A stretch of DNA of 64,000 nt from Mastigamoeba balamuthi. Its lineage: Eukaryota; Evosea; Mastigamoebida; Mastigamoebidae. Positions 10,002 to 21,800 of the stretch are shown here, piece after piece. Position 1 is the first letter of the stretch, and the number at the start of each line of letters is the position of its first letter. Made by a program: the position numbers and the translations under genes. The DNA lies in assembly GCA_902651635.1 (NCBI GenBank), contig CACRSC010000034.1, forward strand, positions 28,762 to 92,761, written 5' to 3'. The notes under the pieces were generated by a model. That model searched no databases. It was given only the letters and a program-made list of their open reading frames with translations, and had not been told where the DNA came from.

Positions 10002-13000
10002 TTACTTGGTGGGCTGCGACGACACCGCCGGGGACACGGAGTTTCGGACGGGGGACGCAGAGGCAGACGCAGACGCAGAGGCAGACGCCGACACGCTGGC
10101 CTGCGGCGACGAGCCCGGCGACACGCCGGGACCCGCGTCGGGCCTCGCGGGCAGCCCCTTCTGCGGGTACCTCGCGTTGACCCAGTCGACGAGCGCGCCG
10201 CCCATGGGGTCCGTGTTGGGCAGCGACGACATCAGCGTCGTGAAGCTCTCGATGTCGCAGTGCAGCCTGTGCGGCGTCCGAGCGTGTCAGGCGCGGGCAA
10301 GGGGGACGCGGTGCGCACTTGGCCTGGCTGTGGGGCGTCGTGAGCTCGAGCTTGCTGTAGAACTCGAGCAGGTCCGACGTGAGCGCCGTGGCCACCATGT
10401 AGAAGATGTGCCGCACGTGCTCGGGGAACAGGTGCGCGTTGAGCACGCGGTGCAGGGCGCTCGTCTCCCTCGCCAGCCGGCTGAGGTTCGGCGTGGCAGC
10501 CGGCTCCTGCACAGCCCTCGTTGAGCGGGAGTCGGCAACGGAAAGAGTGCGGTGCTTCTGTGTCTGCGCGATTCTGTGTGCAGCAGCAGAGGGCGCACCT
10601 TGTCGGGGTCTGCCGCCAGGGCGGCCTTGTAGGCGTTGAGGTCCGAGCAGATGTGCGCGTGCGCCCTTTCTCGCAGGATCTCGACAAACTTGCTGAAGAC
10701 GTTGGTGTTGTGGATCTGCAGCTCGTGCAGCGTCGTGTCCAGCGACTGCAGCGCCACAAACTGCGTCTGTCGCGCCCTGTCAGCCACGCGGAGCAGGGAG
10801 GTGGGCCATGCGGGCGGCAGAGCGGTACCGGGTTCGTTATCAGCGGGTAGATGGCCGCTCTGATGTACGGGATGAGCTCCATCGTGGCGCACAGCGACTG
10901 CGAAGTGAGGGCTGCGGCACGCAGGTGTCAGCCAACCGACCCCGGCACGCACGCGTAGCAGGCGGGCAGAGAGGGGAGCAGCTCTACCGAGGATCTTTGC
11001 CGAGATCGCCTTGATGTTGTGGAGCCTCGTGGCCTCTGCGCCCAGCACGAGCTGGTTCGACCTCCTGTTGAACGTCTGTGCACTGCGCGTCAGCAGAGGG
11101 CTGCGGGACCTATGAGGGTCCCCCGGTGGCGGTACCAGGATGAGGTCTGAGATCTTGGTGGCGACCTCCGGGGCCAGCGACGGCAGCGCGCGCACGACCT
11201 CGAGGTACGAGTAGACCGTCCGGACGAGCATGACGAAGCCGCTGACCGCCTTGTACCTGTTGGGGCACTGCCCGATCCGCAGGCCATCGGCAGTCTCGGC
11301 GCCGGGGCCCTCGGGCGGGCCCGCGATGCCGTCGATGAGCTGCTGGAACTCCTCGGGGATGGCGACCTGCGCCCACGTCTCGTTGTCGAGCAGCATCAGC
11401 AGCTTCTTGGTCTCGCGCGAGTGGTGCGCCTCGAGGAAGACCTTGACCTGCGACGCGAAGACCAGCCGCAGCGGCGACGTCCACGGCGACTCGAGCCTCG
11501 TCATCAGCGCCTCGTTGGGCTCCACAAACGCCATGACGAGCTCCCGCAGCTCCGAGAGGTCCTGTATGCGCAGCTTCCCGTGCGCCTCCCCCCTGCCGCG
11601 AGCGCTGAGACGCGGGCCCTGCGCGCGGCCGCGAGGGGGGGGGGGGGGCAGCGGACCTGGTGTTGAAGACCCTCGCGACGCACTCGTGGCCGACGGTGAC
11701 GGCGCGCTGGAGAATGTCCGAGCTGTCCGCGATGATCTGCTTGATCGACTCGGGGTCGAGCTTCGCCCTCCTGCTGTTGTTGGTCGGCTGTATGCCCGAC
11801 GCCCTCTTCTGCTGCACGAGCTCCGACAGCGTCGCGTGCACCGTCTCGGCCCTGCGCCCCCCTCTCGATGTGAGCCTCGAGCGCAGAACTGCGGGCGAAC
11901 AGCGGACCTCTTGACGACCTCTGTGACGCCCGCGACGAGCCTCTGGGCCAGCGGGAAGAACTCGGGGTGCGACATCTCGGCCAGCAGCCCCACGTTCACC
12001 GCCGCCGTCAGCGCGCAGTTGAAGTCGAACGCGGGGGACTGCGGGACCGCCAGGGGCACTCCCCTGCCGCACGCCGTGCGCACCTCGGCCTCGAGGGCCT
12101 CGCGGTAGAGCTCGAGGGCGACCTGCAGCTTGCCCAGGCGCAGCTCGCCGTGCACGACGGGCGTCAGCGTGTCCCGCAGGGCGGCGCCGAGCTCCGAGGT
12201 CGCGACGCGCACAAACTGCTGGTGTATGCGCAGCTCGGCAGAGGCGAAGAGCTCGCCCAGCTGCCCCTCGTACCCGCGCAGCGCGGCGACGCCGCCCAGG
12301 GACTGCGACATGACGCTGCGGCACCGCTCGATGACGTCGAGGGCCCCCGCGTAGTCCCCGCTCTCGATCTGCGCCTCCACCGCTGGCTTGGCCTGCTTCA
12401 CAACGTCCACGAGCTCCAGCTGCACAGCCACGAGGGATTAGTCACAGGGCACGGGGAGGGGAACGAGTGCTGTTGGCGCGAAGGATTGCAATGGGCTGGG
12501 TGGGAACGGAGGAAACAAAGCCAGCGAAGTGTGCCAAATGTGTCACGAGAGTCCCCGAGTGTCAGAATATGCAAACGAGTGCAGGCAACAAAGCAGAGAA
12601 GAGTTTACGAGAGGATTAAGGGGCGGGAGGCGCGAAGGAGTGTGAGTGTGACTATGCGTGGGAGTGCACAAAGAGAGGAGAACGAATGAAGCGATGAGTG
12701 CAAAGCAAGCAGAGGCGCGGCAAAGGGGCGTGTGGGGGGTTAAGAGTGCGCCATAGGGGAAGGACACAAGTGCGCGCGATTGTAGCCCAGTGGCCTGTGC
12801 GAGAGGCTGGGGAGAGAGGTAGAGGGAGGGAGAGGGCGCAGACCAGCCTGAGGACGCTCTGCAGGTTGGCCCTGCGGCGGCACTTGAGCGGCACGAGCGT
12901 CGCAGCGACCGAGGCCTCTGCGACGGAGCGGCCCACGCGCTGCTTGAGGTCCTCGAGGCCCTCGCAGAGGCCGCCGACCTGCTCGCTGAGCCCCTGGATC

Positions 13001-13661
13001 GTCGCCAGCGCCTCGAAGAACGCCCCGCTCCTCGCAGACACCTCCGACGCGATCGCCAGCTCCACCTCGTCCAGCCACGCCCCGAGCCTCGCGCTCGTGA
13101 TCTCCGGCACCCACGCGCTCTCCAGCGCCTCGCCGCTGTCGCACGTCCTCTCCAGCGCCCCGGGGCTCGCCAGCTCGAACCCCTCCTCGAAGAACGCCTG
13201 CAAAACGCGTCAGTCCCGCTGCCCGCGGGCGCTGCCAGGGCCCCCAGCGGCTCACCTGTGGCACGCCCGGCGGCGCCGAGGGCGGCCCGCGCGGCGCGGG
13301 GTCGCCTGGCGATGCCGGGGGCTCGAGGGAGCGGAGGTACGCCGCGTAGGGGTCGCCGATGGCCGAGCAGTACGCCCCCAGCTGCGCCTCCGCGTGCGCC
13401 TGCGCCTGCGCCAGCGCCGCGCCCACGGCTGCAGAGGCAGCGGCAGCGGCCGAGCGCGCGGCGGCGCTGCTCGTGGCCTCGCCGGTGGGCCGCCAGAGCT
13501 GCGCGGAGTTGGGGGGTCGCGTCGGGGCGCTGCTGAGCGGGTTTGGGGCGGGGAGAGCGCACCTTGGGGTCGTTGCAGAGGGACGACAGGCTCTGGGCCT
13601 GCTGGAACGACTCGTAGGACAGCTGGAGGATCGGCTCGTCGTCGTCGTCGCGCGCCGCCAT
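10002..13661 (-). CDS. VPS54: VPS54, subunit of the GARP tethering complex
   Basis: Part of the complex that tethers endosome-derived vesicles at the trans-Golgi network. About ten exons are read. Exon 1 (13661-13563) opens with MAARDDDDEPILQLSY. An Ala-rich exon (about 13503-13257) follows. The conserved N-terminal region (about 13198-12846) carries VPEITSARLGAW and LRSL-type helices. After an unusually long intron (about 12423-12845) comes the family segment SGDYAGALDVIERC with GGVAALRGYEGQL. Later exons carry SIKQIIADSSDIL, ETWAQVAIPEEFQQLIDGI and LVLGAEATRLHNIKAISAKI, and end in a low-complexity Ser/Ala tail before the stop at 10002. Introns elsewhere are 50-110 bp. The order of blocks matches VPS54 and not VPS52 or VPS53. 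Exon borders are approximate. Confidence 0.88.
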
Positions 13662-13775
13662 TCGCGAGTCGTCCGAGATTTGTGTTTTGTAACTGCCCCC
13701 TTGATTCTCCCGCACCCGAGATTCCTCTATCTTGTGTCCCGCCACTCAATCTTCCTCTACTGCAGAGGCGCCCGT

Positions 13776-14749
13776 ATGGCTGAGCAGCGCGACCTCGCCC
13801 TCGCGCTGTTCGCCGAGTCGCTCAGGAGGCCCAGCCTCGCCGACCCTCACCCGCCCTTCCTGTCCCAGTCCCCCACCCGCCCTGTGGTCGACCCCCAGCG
13901 AGCCGTCAGCCCTCTCGAACAGCCCCGGCCCCTGCAGTCCAGTCCGCACGAACGGCACTGACACCGAGGCGCTCGCTCGCAGGCCGAGGTGCTGGGCTCG
14001 TTCGGCCCCGGCGCAGTGGCTCCGAGCGGCGGGGGAGAGGGTGCTGGGCTGGCCGAGTGGCTCGTGCGGGGGCTGCCCTTTGAGCTGCGCCCCGTCCCTG
14101 TGCCCCGGGGGTTCGGCCGCATGGCCTCTGCGCCCTCGCACTGCTACGAGGCCGTCTTCCCGCCGGGCCACGCATTCGACGCCGTGCGCGCCATGCCCCC
14201 TGCTGCGCGCACGCCGCAGCACACCCAACGCGCAGGGGCAGGTGGCGAGGGAGCACGGCACGCTGCTGGGCTACCACGGCAGCGAGCCCTCCAACTACCA
14301 CTCGATACTCCACAAGGTCCCGCCTGGCCTCGAGGTGGATGGGGGAGCACACAGCCTCTGACGGGGGCTGAGGGTCACTCGAGCAGGGCCTGCTGGTCTG
14401 CAAGGCCAAGCGGGGCGCGTTCGGGGACGGGGTCTACCTGGCGGAGGACCCGAGGGTCTGCTTCGACTTCACGTCGCCGCTGAGGCAGAGGGCCTGGAGG
14501 CACAGCGTCTTCGGGGGCGCGCCAGTCGTGATGCTCGGGTTCGACGTCGCGAGGCACCCGGTGGACGTGCGCACGGGCTCGGAGCAGCAGTCGGCCCCCG
14601 GGTACATCGTCGTATCGCGGGACGGGCTGACGAGGCTCCGCTACGTCGTCGTCTTCGCCTCGGGGCCCCTCCGCGACTCGTGGGTCTCCGCCTTTGCCGT
14701 CATTATCGCTGTCGTGGCCATCCTGCTCTGCGCGGCGCTGCTGCAGTGA
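13776..14749 (+). CDS. PARP16: PARP16-like mono-ADP-ribosyltransferase, tail-anchored
   Basis: In animals PARP16 is an ER/nuclear-envelope mono-ADP-ribosyltransferase that modifies stress sensors. Four exons are inferred. The first starts MAEQRDLALALFAESL, matching the start of the family's helical domain. The ART fold shows the NAD-binding His in LLGYHGSEPSNYHSILH, the Tyr in FGDGVYLAED and the third family residue, Tyr, in LTRLRYVVVFAS, so the triad is H-Y-Y as in PARP16. A C-terminal membrane helix (VSAFAVIIAVVAILLCAALL) ends the protein, as in the family. Introns are short with GTGCG or GTGG donors. It is divergent from VPS54, whose start lies 115 bp away on the other strand, so they probably share a promoter region. 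Its stop abuts a duplicated kinase fragment. Confidence 0.88.
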
Positions 14750-15296
14750 GAACTGCTGCTGCGCTTCTGCCGAGAGACTGCCGCGTGTGGGGAGTACGAG
14801 AGTATCAGTTGTTTCTCCTTGTTCGAGTGTACGATGCCCACACAAACAGAAGAAGTCGACGCCACGTTCAAGGCGGCGAGGTGTCCGGACCGCGGGAGGC
14901 GCCCGCCATGAGGAGTACCACTCGTCCGCGATCTCGTAGTCCTCGAGGATGGGCGAGGATATGCCTATCTGGCCCACGGCAGCGAGCAGCTTGTGGAAGA
15001 GGCCGCTCTCCCAGATGAGCGCCTTGGCCTCCTTCTCGTCCCGCAGGAGGGTCACTATCATGCAGCTGCCCGTCTGGAAGTCCGTGAGCAGCACCGTCCC
15101 GTGCCAGCAGTCGAATTCCGCGAGCAGCGGCACCGTGATCTCCTTGAACGCCTTGACGATGCTGTCGTTGACAGCCACCCACAGCGCCAGGACAAACTTG
15201 GCCCCTTTCCTGCGGGCGTTGCCGCGACCAATTTTACACGCTGCGACACCACGGGGCGGGTTGAAAAATCGCCTCCCAGCAGTGGCACACGAGCTG
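14741..15296 (-). pseudogene. Decayed copy of the 3' end of the kinase gene
   Basis: About 550 bp match the last exon and 3' flank of the intact kinase at 28331-30302, in the same orientation. The shared protein core includes VNDSIVKAFKEITVPLLAEF and SSPILEDYEIADEWYS. The intact copy stops with TAA right after DEWYS. Here that codon reads TCA, so the frame runs on antisense through the PARP16 3' end. Upstream homology ends near 15296, inside the preceding exon, and the kinase domain is absent. The similarity continues past the stop to the PARP16 stop codon, so this copy keeps a PARP16-kinase junction. It is probably not a functional gene. Confidence 0.85.
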
Positions 15297-15683
15297 CCTG
15301 GGTCGCTGACCATGGCTGAGCGCCAGAATGGCTGCCGGAGGGAGACGGGGGGCTGGTGAGGACACTTGTCCGACATTGGCGAGAATGCCACGGTTGCTGT
15401 TCACTTCACGCTTATCTGGCTGCTTCCTGTATTGCTGAACGAAGGCAACGTGCTGAATACCCCTCGAACTCAAACTGTGTATGCATACAGAGTCCTTCCA
15501 AGTTGTATTTCCGCATGGCTACAGCAGCGGTTTGACCCGTGCTCCTGCACTGGTAAGGTGAAAAAAGTGAGCTGGTTCTCGCTTTTTTTGTGCCACGATT
15601 CCTTCTCTCCAGTCCTTGCGGGTCCCCACACAGTGCTGTTAACGAGGCACACAGTGTTGGCGTCAGATATCACCGGGATGTTC
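15297..15683. other. Gap between the kinase fragment and a small gene
   Basis: It has open frames on both strands but none with family features or clear splice structure. It marks the left edge of the mobile-element island. Confidence 0.4.
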
Positions 15684-16195
15684 TCAGGCCAGCGGAGGCC
15701 GAGCCTCTCGACCATTTTCCTTGTCCAGGTCTGGCAGTTGAACGTGCTGGACCAACCCGCCGTTGTCTTCCTGGCTGTGCTCGTTGAAGACGTCACGAGC
15801 CTCTGTACTGATGTTGATCCTCCACTCTCCCGGGTCGACGTGGCGAGTCATGCTTGCCGAGATGTTGCCAACGCACGTCGCCGTGCCCTGTGCCACGACA
15901 TCATCGTACCAAACACACTTCGGGTCCAGGGTCAGAAGCGGCTAACCTGTTCGCAAGGGAAATGTACGCGAGTGTTGTGGTCGAAGACGAGCAAAGGCTT
16001 GCAGGTCGGTTTGCGGATGCCGACGGCATGGAGTTCCTGGCACACAGCCTGGCCCGTTTCGTAGTAGTCGTTGACTATTAGCAGCGAGTAGTGGCTCGCG
16101 GCTATGCCGCTGATTCCCTCGGTGCTGCTCACTAGCTTATCAACACATCGCCGATGCAGTCGTGAACGGTCCAAAAGGGACTCGTCGGTCATCAT
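15684..16195 (-). CDS. Small unrecognised protein
   Basis: Two frames join across a short intron near 15930-15960 (CAG, GTTAGCCGC...CCCGAAG). Exon 1 starts MMTDESLLDRSRLHRR and carries HYSLLIVNDYYETGQAV. Exon 2 reads VGNISASMTRHVDPGEWRI and ends with a TGA at 15684. The product is about 165 aa, with no membrane helix or known motif. Codon use is GC-rich like the host genes, unlike the island to its right. The IVNDYYETG segment faintly recalls a receiver domain, but this is too weak to name. Confidence 0.4.
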
Positions 16196-18779
16196 CGGTT
16201 TGGCATCGGGAAGTTGCTATTAATAATGGGACGAGCAGCAATCAAGCGGTTTCGAGGATTGTGATAAATATCTTGTCAAATAATTTTGGTGTATTCCAGT
16301 GCGGAGCGGCGCTACTCCGAAGGAAATGGGCGTTTCGGCGTCATCCGGCCTTGTTAGGGGAGCCGAAGATCCCTTTCCTCAGCAGATGGTTAACCCGGAA
16401 GTTGCGGGAGAGGCATACGTGGTTACGGAGCCACCGAGCCTCACACCACATTTGCTTGTGGATGTCGCGGGAGCGAGCACTGGCGGCGTGCTGCACGGGG
16501 CTTTGTTCCGGCTCGTCGTGGTACGTGGGATTTACTTCGACATATTCACAAGCAATATTGTGCGTTCCTGGGGTGTGCTGTGCCTCCGGCATTCACATGG
16601 TTTTATGGCAGGAGCGGCCGAGGGCTCTCTTTGGGTGTGTCATCCCCGTCGGCAAAATCCACGGTCTGAACTCCGACCCATCGATGGCTGTCTTAGGTCT
16701 TCGCACTCGTTTCTATGTAACAATGGCTGACCGACCCAGTAGGTATTACTCGGTTGATTCTAGGCGTCTTGCACGGGAATCCTCACATGTCGGTTACCAA
16801 GAGAGATGAAATGTTCTATTATGCTCTCGAAACTATGGGACTACGTGCATTAGGTCCGTCTTCTTCAGACATTGACGACTGCCATGGTCTCGGTCCGTGC
16901 TGAGTTGAGTACACACAGCAACAAGAGATACTGTAAATATCAATCACATTTATGCCACCAACGTGATGGACCAAAAAGAGATTTCCATGGTACACATGCA
17001 TGTAGATAGTTTATATTATTCAGGTTCGGTTTGTGAGGGCTAAGACAGATTTATTGGGAAAAGAGGCACTTTTCGTTTTTTTTCAGATACATGACGGGTT
17101 TGGATAAATGGTCAGAACTGTCAAAACAGGGATGCCATTAAATGGAGGGACTCGGCCAGCAGGATTTTCCTCTGCAGCACCCAAAAGTTGAAGAGGAAGC
17201 AGCTCCCTGAATAGAAGAAACAGAGAAGTGTAAGAAAGAAAGGGGATTCAGAGTAATAACAAGGCCCCTTTCACGTTTACAGTCTGCCTTTGAATGCTGA
17301 TGTTTCCTCATACACCCACTGTAGCAGGTCGAAATTTCTATTTTTCAAACCCATCTTAGCAGTGAGTTTGAATGTTAGGAAAAGAATGATTGAATAAGAG
17401 GCAGAAGAGAAAGAGGTAAATAATCACAACTTCATCACATTTAGTGTAAAACCACGTCAAGCAATGTAGCAGTGCATAGCAGACCTGCCCCCAGCGCTAC
17501 AGAAATCGGTTTGGGTTTGTGGGGCCAACTCAGTGGCAACTCGGGGAGCGCAGAAGTGCGTGGCAAGGGCCAGAAGATGGTCGGAGGGGTGGTTGCACAC
17601 GTGCCGGACAGTTGGCGACGTCATAAGGTGTCAGGATACGGAACTAGCCTGCGGGGTTCGCGTCAGACAGATATTATTGGCAGAGAAGCCAAACCCTGCC
17701 CGTGTAGGACTGATGGAGAGCAACGTCAACAACTTCTGGGGCTGATACGGGGCTGTTGGAGACGACACGAAGCCGTTCGTGTACTGGTGTTGAAGTGGGT
17801 GAGGGAGACGGGTCTTGAGATACCGCCGAGCCTCTGCAAGGGCCAGAAGATGGCTGCGGGGAAGGTGCTGCTGGTGCCTGCTGCTCCAAAGGCAACTGGC
17901 GAGATGCCCGACAGCATGCAGCTGTCAGAGGCAGTTGAGAGGGCCACCGCCACACTCGCCAGAGCAACACACTGAAGTCAGCCAAGACCGCGCCAGTGCC
18001 ATACACTGCGAAGTGGTGCCGTGTACTATTTTGGGCCTAGAAGATGGACACACATTGGCAGAAATGGCCATGAGTAGTAAACATTTGGTGGACATGGCAG
18101 ACGTGGGTGAGGGCAGTTGGGTGGGGATGCACTGCTTGCTCAACAGACCCCAGGTGAGGTCTGTGAGGTTGCGAGAGCACACCTCTGAGTTGCTGTGGCT
18201 GAGGTCGGGCACTGCAGCTGTAGCATAGAGGACCTGAGGTGCAACCACAAGCAGCGAGTTGGACGAGCAGGTGTCGTACGTGTTCTGTGCACTTTGCACG
18301 AGCTGCACGTGACACTGTGTGTGGTTGGGGACGGCCGCCATGGCAAAATTGTGTGGCCTGCCAGGCACGAGATCGAACTTTGATCACGTTTTGGGTTTTT
18401 TTACACCTGAGGAAGAAACCAACAGGAAGTGGTAAGGCGGTGCACCCTCACTCCCATATTGTGCCCTGGGCCCATGCGATAGCACTTGATATATCCAGGT
18501 AGCATACACTGACTCACCTGCCACTGAAGGCAGCCAACACGCACTGCCTCAAATGCCTCGTGAGTGAATGTTAGGCACACAGACCTGCATTTGCGTGACC
18601 AGATTGCCCAAAAGCTGCTAGGAACCGTCGAGACGAAGAATGGGCAGTAACGCCCAGGGCCAACAAGCTGGTGGAACAGCTGGGAGTCATTAGATAGACT
18701 GGGGTGTGACCGAGGGTCATGTCATGATACTTTCAGCATTAATGGTTGGTCATCTGCACTGCTGTTCAAGACTTTCAAG
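16196..18779. other. Low-coding, AT-richer stretch of the island
   Basis: Only short frames without family features are present on either strand. Positions 17450-17490 repeat the GTCAAGCAATGTAG word found again near 22396, so this is probably transposon-derived. A duplicated GCAAGGGCCAGAAGATGG word occurs near 17563 and 17838. No RNA gene was found. Confidence 0.5.
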
Positions 18780-18782
18780 GAC

Positions 18783-19482
18783 ATGATAGCCACCACACAG
18801 AACATCGTTGATATAACATCAATTCCCGAGGTCTGCAACACCATCACAGAGGCCTGCCACATTGTTCATGATACTTGGAACCTCTTCCGTGCCCTCCACA
18901 TATGGAAGATCCCGGACTCAGATGATGGAGTTCTCTGTGACTGCATGCAGTGGGCAATGGAGAACTGCACAAGGATTGGGACCGAGTGGGTGATGATGAT
19001 CTGGGGTGGTCACATCAATGCCTCTGACTACACATGCTTTGTCATGCACCACCTTCCCAACATGCTTCACGCGCAGCTGTCAGGCACCATCACTCATGGT
19101 CTTGTGGTGCACAGCTCTGCCTTGTTGGAGACTGAGAACTGCCTTCTCAGTAGTATGCTCCCTGATCCCCCCACCTCACTTAAGTCACTACAGTTAGGCA
19201 ACGAGCATGACACATGGTGGGGCACTCTCAGACTATGACATCAGGAGTGTGTACTGTCATCACAGGTTCCTCATGTGGTATGTCGACTATGTGTCTCCGT
19301 CCCCAGTCTGGCCCATGTCTCCTCTCCACTATGGAATGAAGTGCCTCAAGCACTTCATCAACCTTGCAATCAACGGCCGCCGTGCTGCCACACCAGAGGG
19401 CATCCTGTTGGCTCGCGTGGTTGGAGTGACTGATCCTGTTGATGAAGCAGTCACCATTGAGGAATTTCACGAGTCGCTCTGA
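18783..19482 (+). CDS. Two coherent ORFs of unknown, probably mobile-element, origin
   Basis: The first frame (18783-19238) reads TQNIVDITSIPEVCNTI and WVMMIWGGHINASDYTCFV. The second, offset frame (19207-19482) reads HHRFLMWYVDYVSPSPVW and ends in EEFHESL. Composition is protein-like rather than random, and the two overlap by about 30 bp with no obvious splice site between them. They may be one protein broken by a frameshift or two exons. They lie 330 bp upstream of a DDE transposase ORF on the same strand, so they may be its N-terminal or accessory part. No family was recognised. Confidence 0.35.
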
Positions 19483-19811
19483 CCCCTCCCGACCCCCGAC
19501 CCTCACAACATACAGTTCGCCCTTGTCCCCTTGGCCATTGCTGCTCTCCTCCAACCAGTAGGCATGGTGGATCTCGTCAACTTTGACTTTTTGAACAACA
19601 AAATCTTGCAAGATTGGCTTTTTGTCGGGCACTACTTCTCAAAGTTAGACCCTGCACAATCCCAACTTCTGTACGCCGCCAACTTCTTTGTCTTGTCTTA
19701 AAACTCCGCGCCGCTCTCAAGACAACCGGATGGATGTCCAAGGCCCAGCTCATCCGCGAGTTTCTCCTTAAGAACACACAAACCGTGTGAGGGACCCCCT
19801 CTTCCTTTGCC

Positions 19812-20612
19812 TTGCGGGCTTCGCGTGCCCTTGGGTTTCCTGTGTTGCGACAGGACGTTTTCCGCCAGTCCAAGTGCCTCGGCCTCTCGCTCAAGACGTC
19901 CTCGGTCGTGCCCACATTCTCACGCGAGCCAGAGCGTGCCCTGTACCTCTCCGACCTCGCCACCCTCGGTCTGACAATGGAAATGATGGTGTTCTTGGAC
20001 GAGAAGAAGTTCCGTGTGGACGAGGCGTTCAAGCGCTGGGCCTCATTTGGCTATGCGGTCAAAGGCGTTCGTCTTCCTCACCGCCTCCGCCGTCCCGACA
20101 TCACAGTCAACCTCCACAAGTGCGAGGTGATCGGCGCACTTGCGCAGATCAGTCAAGGTCCGTTTCTCGCACCACATGATTTAGACTACTGCACTCCCTC
20201 TAACCATTGTCCCCTGCAGCTGGTTGTGCACGCAGACTCTGTCGGCCTCTTAACGTACGTGCTTGCAGAGCTGAAGCTCACAGGAGACAGCATTCTCGAG
20301 TTCATCACCAACGATGTCCCGAACGTGATGCAGCCGTTCCCTGGCCCACACAGTGTGTTGGTGCTTGACAACATGCCCACACACCGCGCGCACGAGGACG
20401 AGATCCTCCGGGCACTGTGGAACGTCGTCATCCAGATCATGAACAAGAGGACCAAGGTCATCGCCGCGGCTGGTGGAGACGACAAGTTCGACGAGGCCGA
20501 CTTGACCAACATCCTGAACGACACAGAGATGAGTCTCTCGAGCTACTGGCGAGCTGGGCTCAAAACTCTAATATACAGTTGGAGTGGAAAAAGACAAACC
20601 CTGTTTGTTTAA
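19812..20612 (+). CDS. DDE transposase, IS630/Tc1/mariner-like
   Basis: The product would cut and rejoin DNA for a cut-and-paste transposon. The N-terminal part resembles the linker after the helix-turn-helix (LRQDVFRQSKCLGLSLKTSS). The first catalytic Asp lies in MMVFLDEKKFRVDEAF, followed by the family's R-W-A-x-x-G-Y. The second lies in VLVLDNMPTHRAHEDE. A 62-bp intron (GTCCGT...CTGCAG, 20159-20220) probably interrupts the gene after SQ; without it the frame stays open but inserts an unrelated segment. The usual third acidic block (SPELNPIE type) is missing, so the C-terminus is changed or decayed. Frame also stays open upstream to about 19740 on interrupted codons. No terminal repeats were identified. 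Confidence 0.6.
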   Translation: MRASRALGFPVLRQDVFRQSKCLGLSLKTSSVVPTFSREPERALYLSDLATLGLTMEMMVFLDEKKFRVDEAFKRWASFGYAVKGVRLPHRLRRPDITVNLHKCEVIGALAQISQGPFLAPHDLDYCTPSNHCPLQLVVHADSVGLLTYVLAELKLTGDSILEFITNDVPNVMQPFPGPHSVLVLDNMPTHRAHEDEILRALWNVVIQIMNKRTKVIAAAGGDDKFDEADLTNILNDTEMSLSSYWRAGLKTLIYSWSGKRQTLFV

Positions 20613-20644
20613 AGGCCACGAGGGGGCGGGAGTGGGTGTGAAGG

Positions 20645-21800
20645 TCACTGGGGGGCAGGAGCAGGCTCAGCAATGGGGGTGGGAGTAGGAGTGAGTGCGA
20701 GCGCAGGTGCGGGCACAGGCATGGGCGTGGGTGTGGGCACGGGCACAGGCACAGGTGTGGAAGACGTGAGATCTATCTCGTCGTCATCATTGGAAAACTT
20801 GACAGAAAGGTTTGCTGCTGCTCGAAGCTCTTGGAGGCACCGTCCAACACAGATATACACCTCGGGAGCATGCGTGGCTTCGACCATGAACTCGATCTTA
20901 ATGAGACCTGCAGGAGAGCGGTCGGCTTGACGGGTGAACATATCCATGGGGCGGGTATGAACAAGCCTCTTGCGAGGCCGTTCCTTCTCGCTGTCGACTC
21001 CACTCGTTCCTGATTCATCCCACTTGCGGACCTCCTTGGACTGTGTGCGTCCGACAGCAGGTTTGGGAGCTGGTGCAGGGACGGGGGCTGGGGCAGCTGC
21101 GGCTGTTTGTAATTTTGAGAAAAAAAGAAGAAAAACTGTTGCACAGACGGACCTTGCGGGAGCACGCCAGAGACCAATGTCGTGCCTTTGCTGATTGCGT
21201 TGGCCCACCTTTCAATCTCGTCGATCCTCAGGTGATGGTAGAGGATGGCATCGTGCTTTTGAAGAAGGAGGGCCAGCACATTCCGTGCTTTGGTTGTTTC
21301 CACGTTATTTTTGAGAAATAAAAGAAGATCAGAGAGAACAGCGGTGGTGAGTGAAAGGGGCAGGGGGAGGGGGGGGAGGGGGAGCAGCGACACGTACTCT
21401 GAGAGCCCAGGACCTTGTCCGTCATCTGTGAGCAGGGCGGAGCGCGCAAAAGATCGTGTGTGATTGGAACATCTCCTCTGAGCGAAATGTTGTTGACGAG
21501 GAAGACTGCGAGATCGTCGACCTTGTACTTGATCCAGGCACGGAACGTGTCGGCATGACGGTTCTCGCCGATGTGACCGTTGAGTCCGCACTTCTTACAG
21601 CACTGGACACTCTTTTTCTTTTTGTCTTTGTCTTTTTTCTTGGGCTTGTGGTGGGAGCTCTCGCTGCTTGCGCTGCTTTCACTCCCACTGTCACTTCTCT
21701 CTTCCTCTTCAAGCTCGTATTGGTTCTGATCAAGGAGAGAGGAGAGATGGCGAACATGATCACGCAAGAAAGGCAGGAGGTCGTCGAGATTGTCTGTCAT
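20645..21800 (-). CDS. Zinc-knuckle-like protein with proline-rich tail, in mobile island
   Basis: Exon 1 (21800-21400) starts MTDNLDDLLPFLRDHVRHL, then a Ser/Glu-rich stretch, a Lys-rich stretch, and CCKKCGLNGHIGENRH, a CX2CX4H knuckle lacking the usual last Cys. After an intron with a GTACGTG donor, exon 2 reads LALLLQKHDAILYHHLRIDE. After a second intron (GTCCGT...AAACAG) the protein ends in a Val-Pro/Thr-Pro repeat and a stop at 20645. The GTCCGT donor is shared with the neighbouring transposase on the other strand, whose stop is 33 bp away, so the two converge. It could be an accessory gene of the same transposon. No reverse transcriptase or capsid-like part was seen. Confidence 0.45.

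Noticed and set aside
18355-18385. A tRNA T-arm-like segment (GAGATCGAACTTT)
   Set aside because: No matching acceptor, D or anticodon arm could be folded around it on either strand.
20645-21800. Retroelement origin for the zinc-knuckle-like gene
   Set aside because: No reverse transcriptase, integrase, capsid-like part or long terminal repeats were found nearby. It also has introns, which a retro-copied gene would usually lack.
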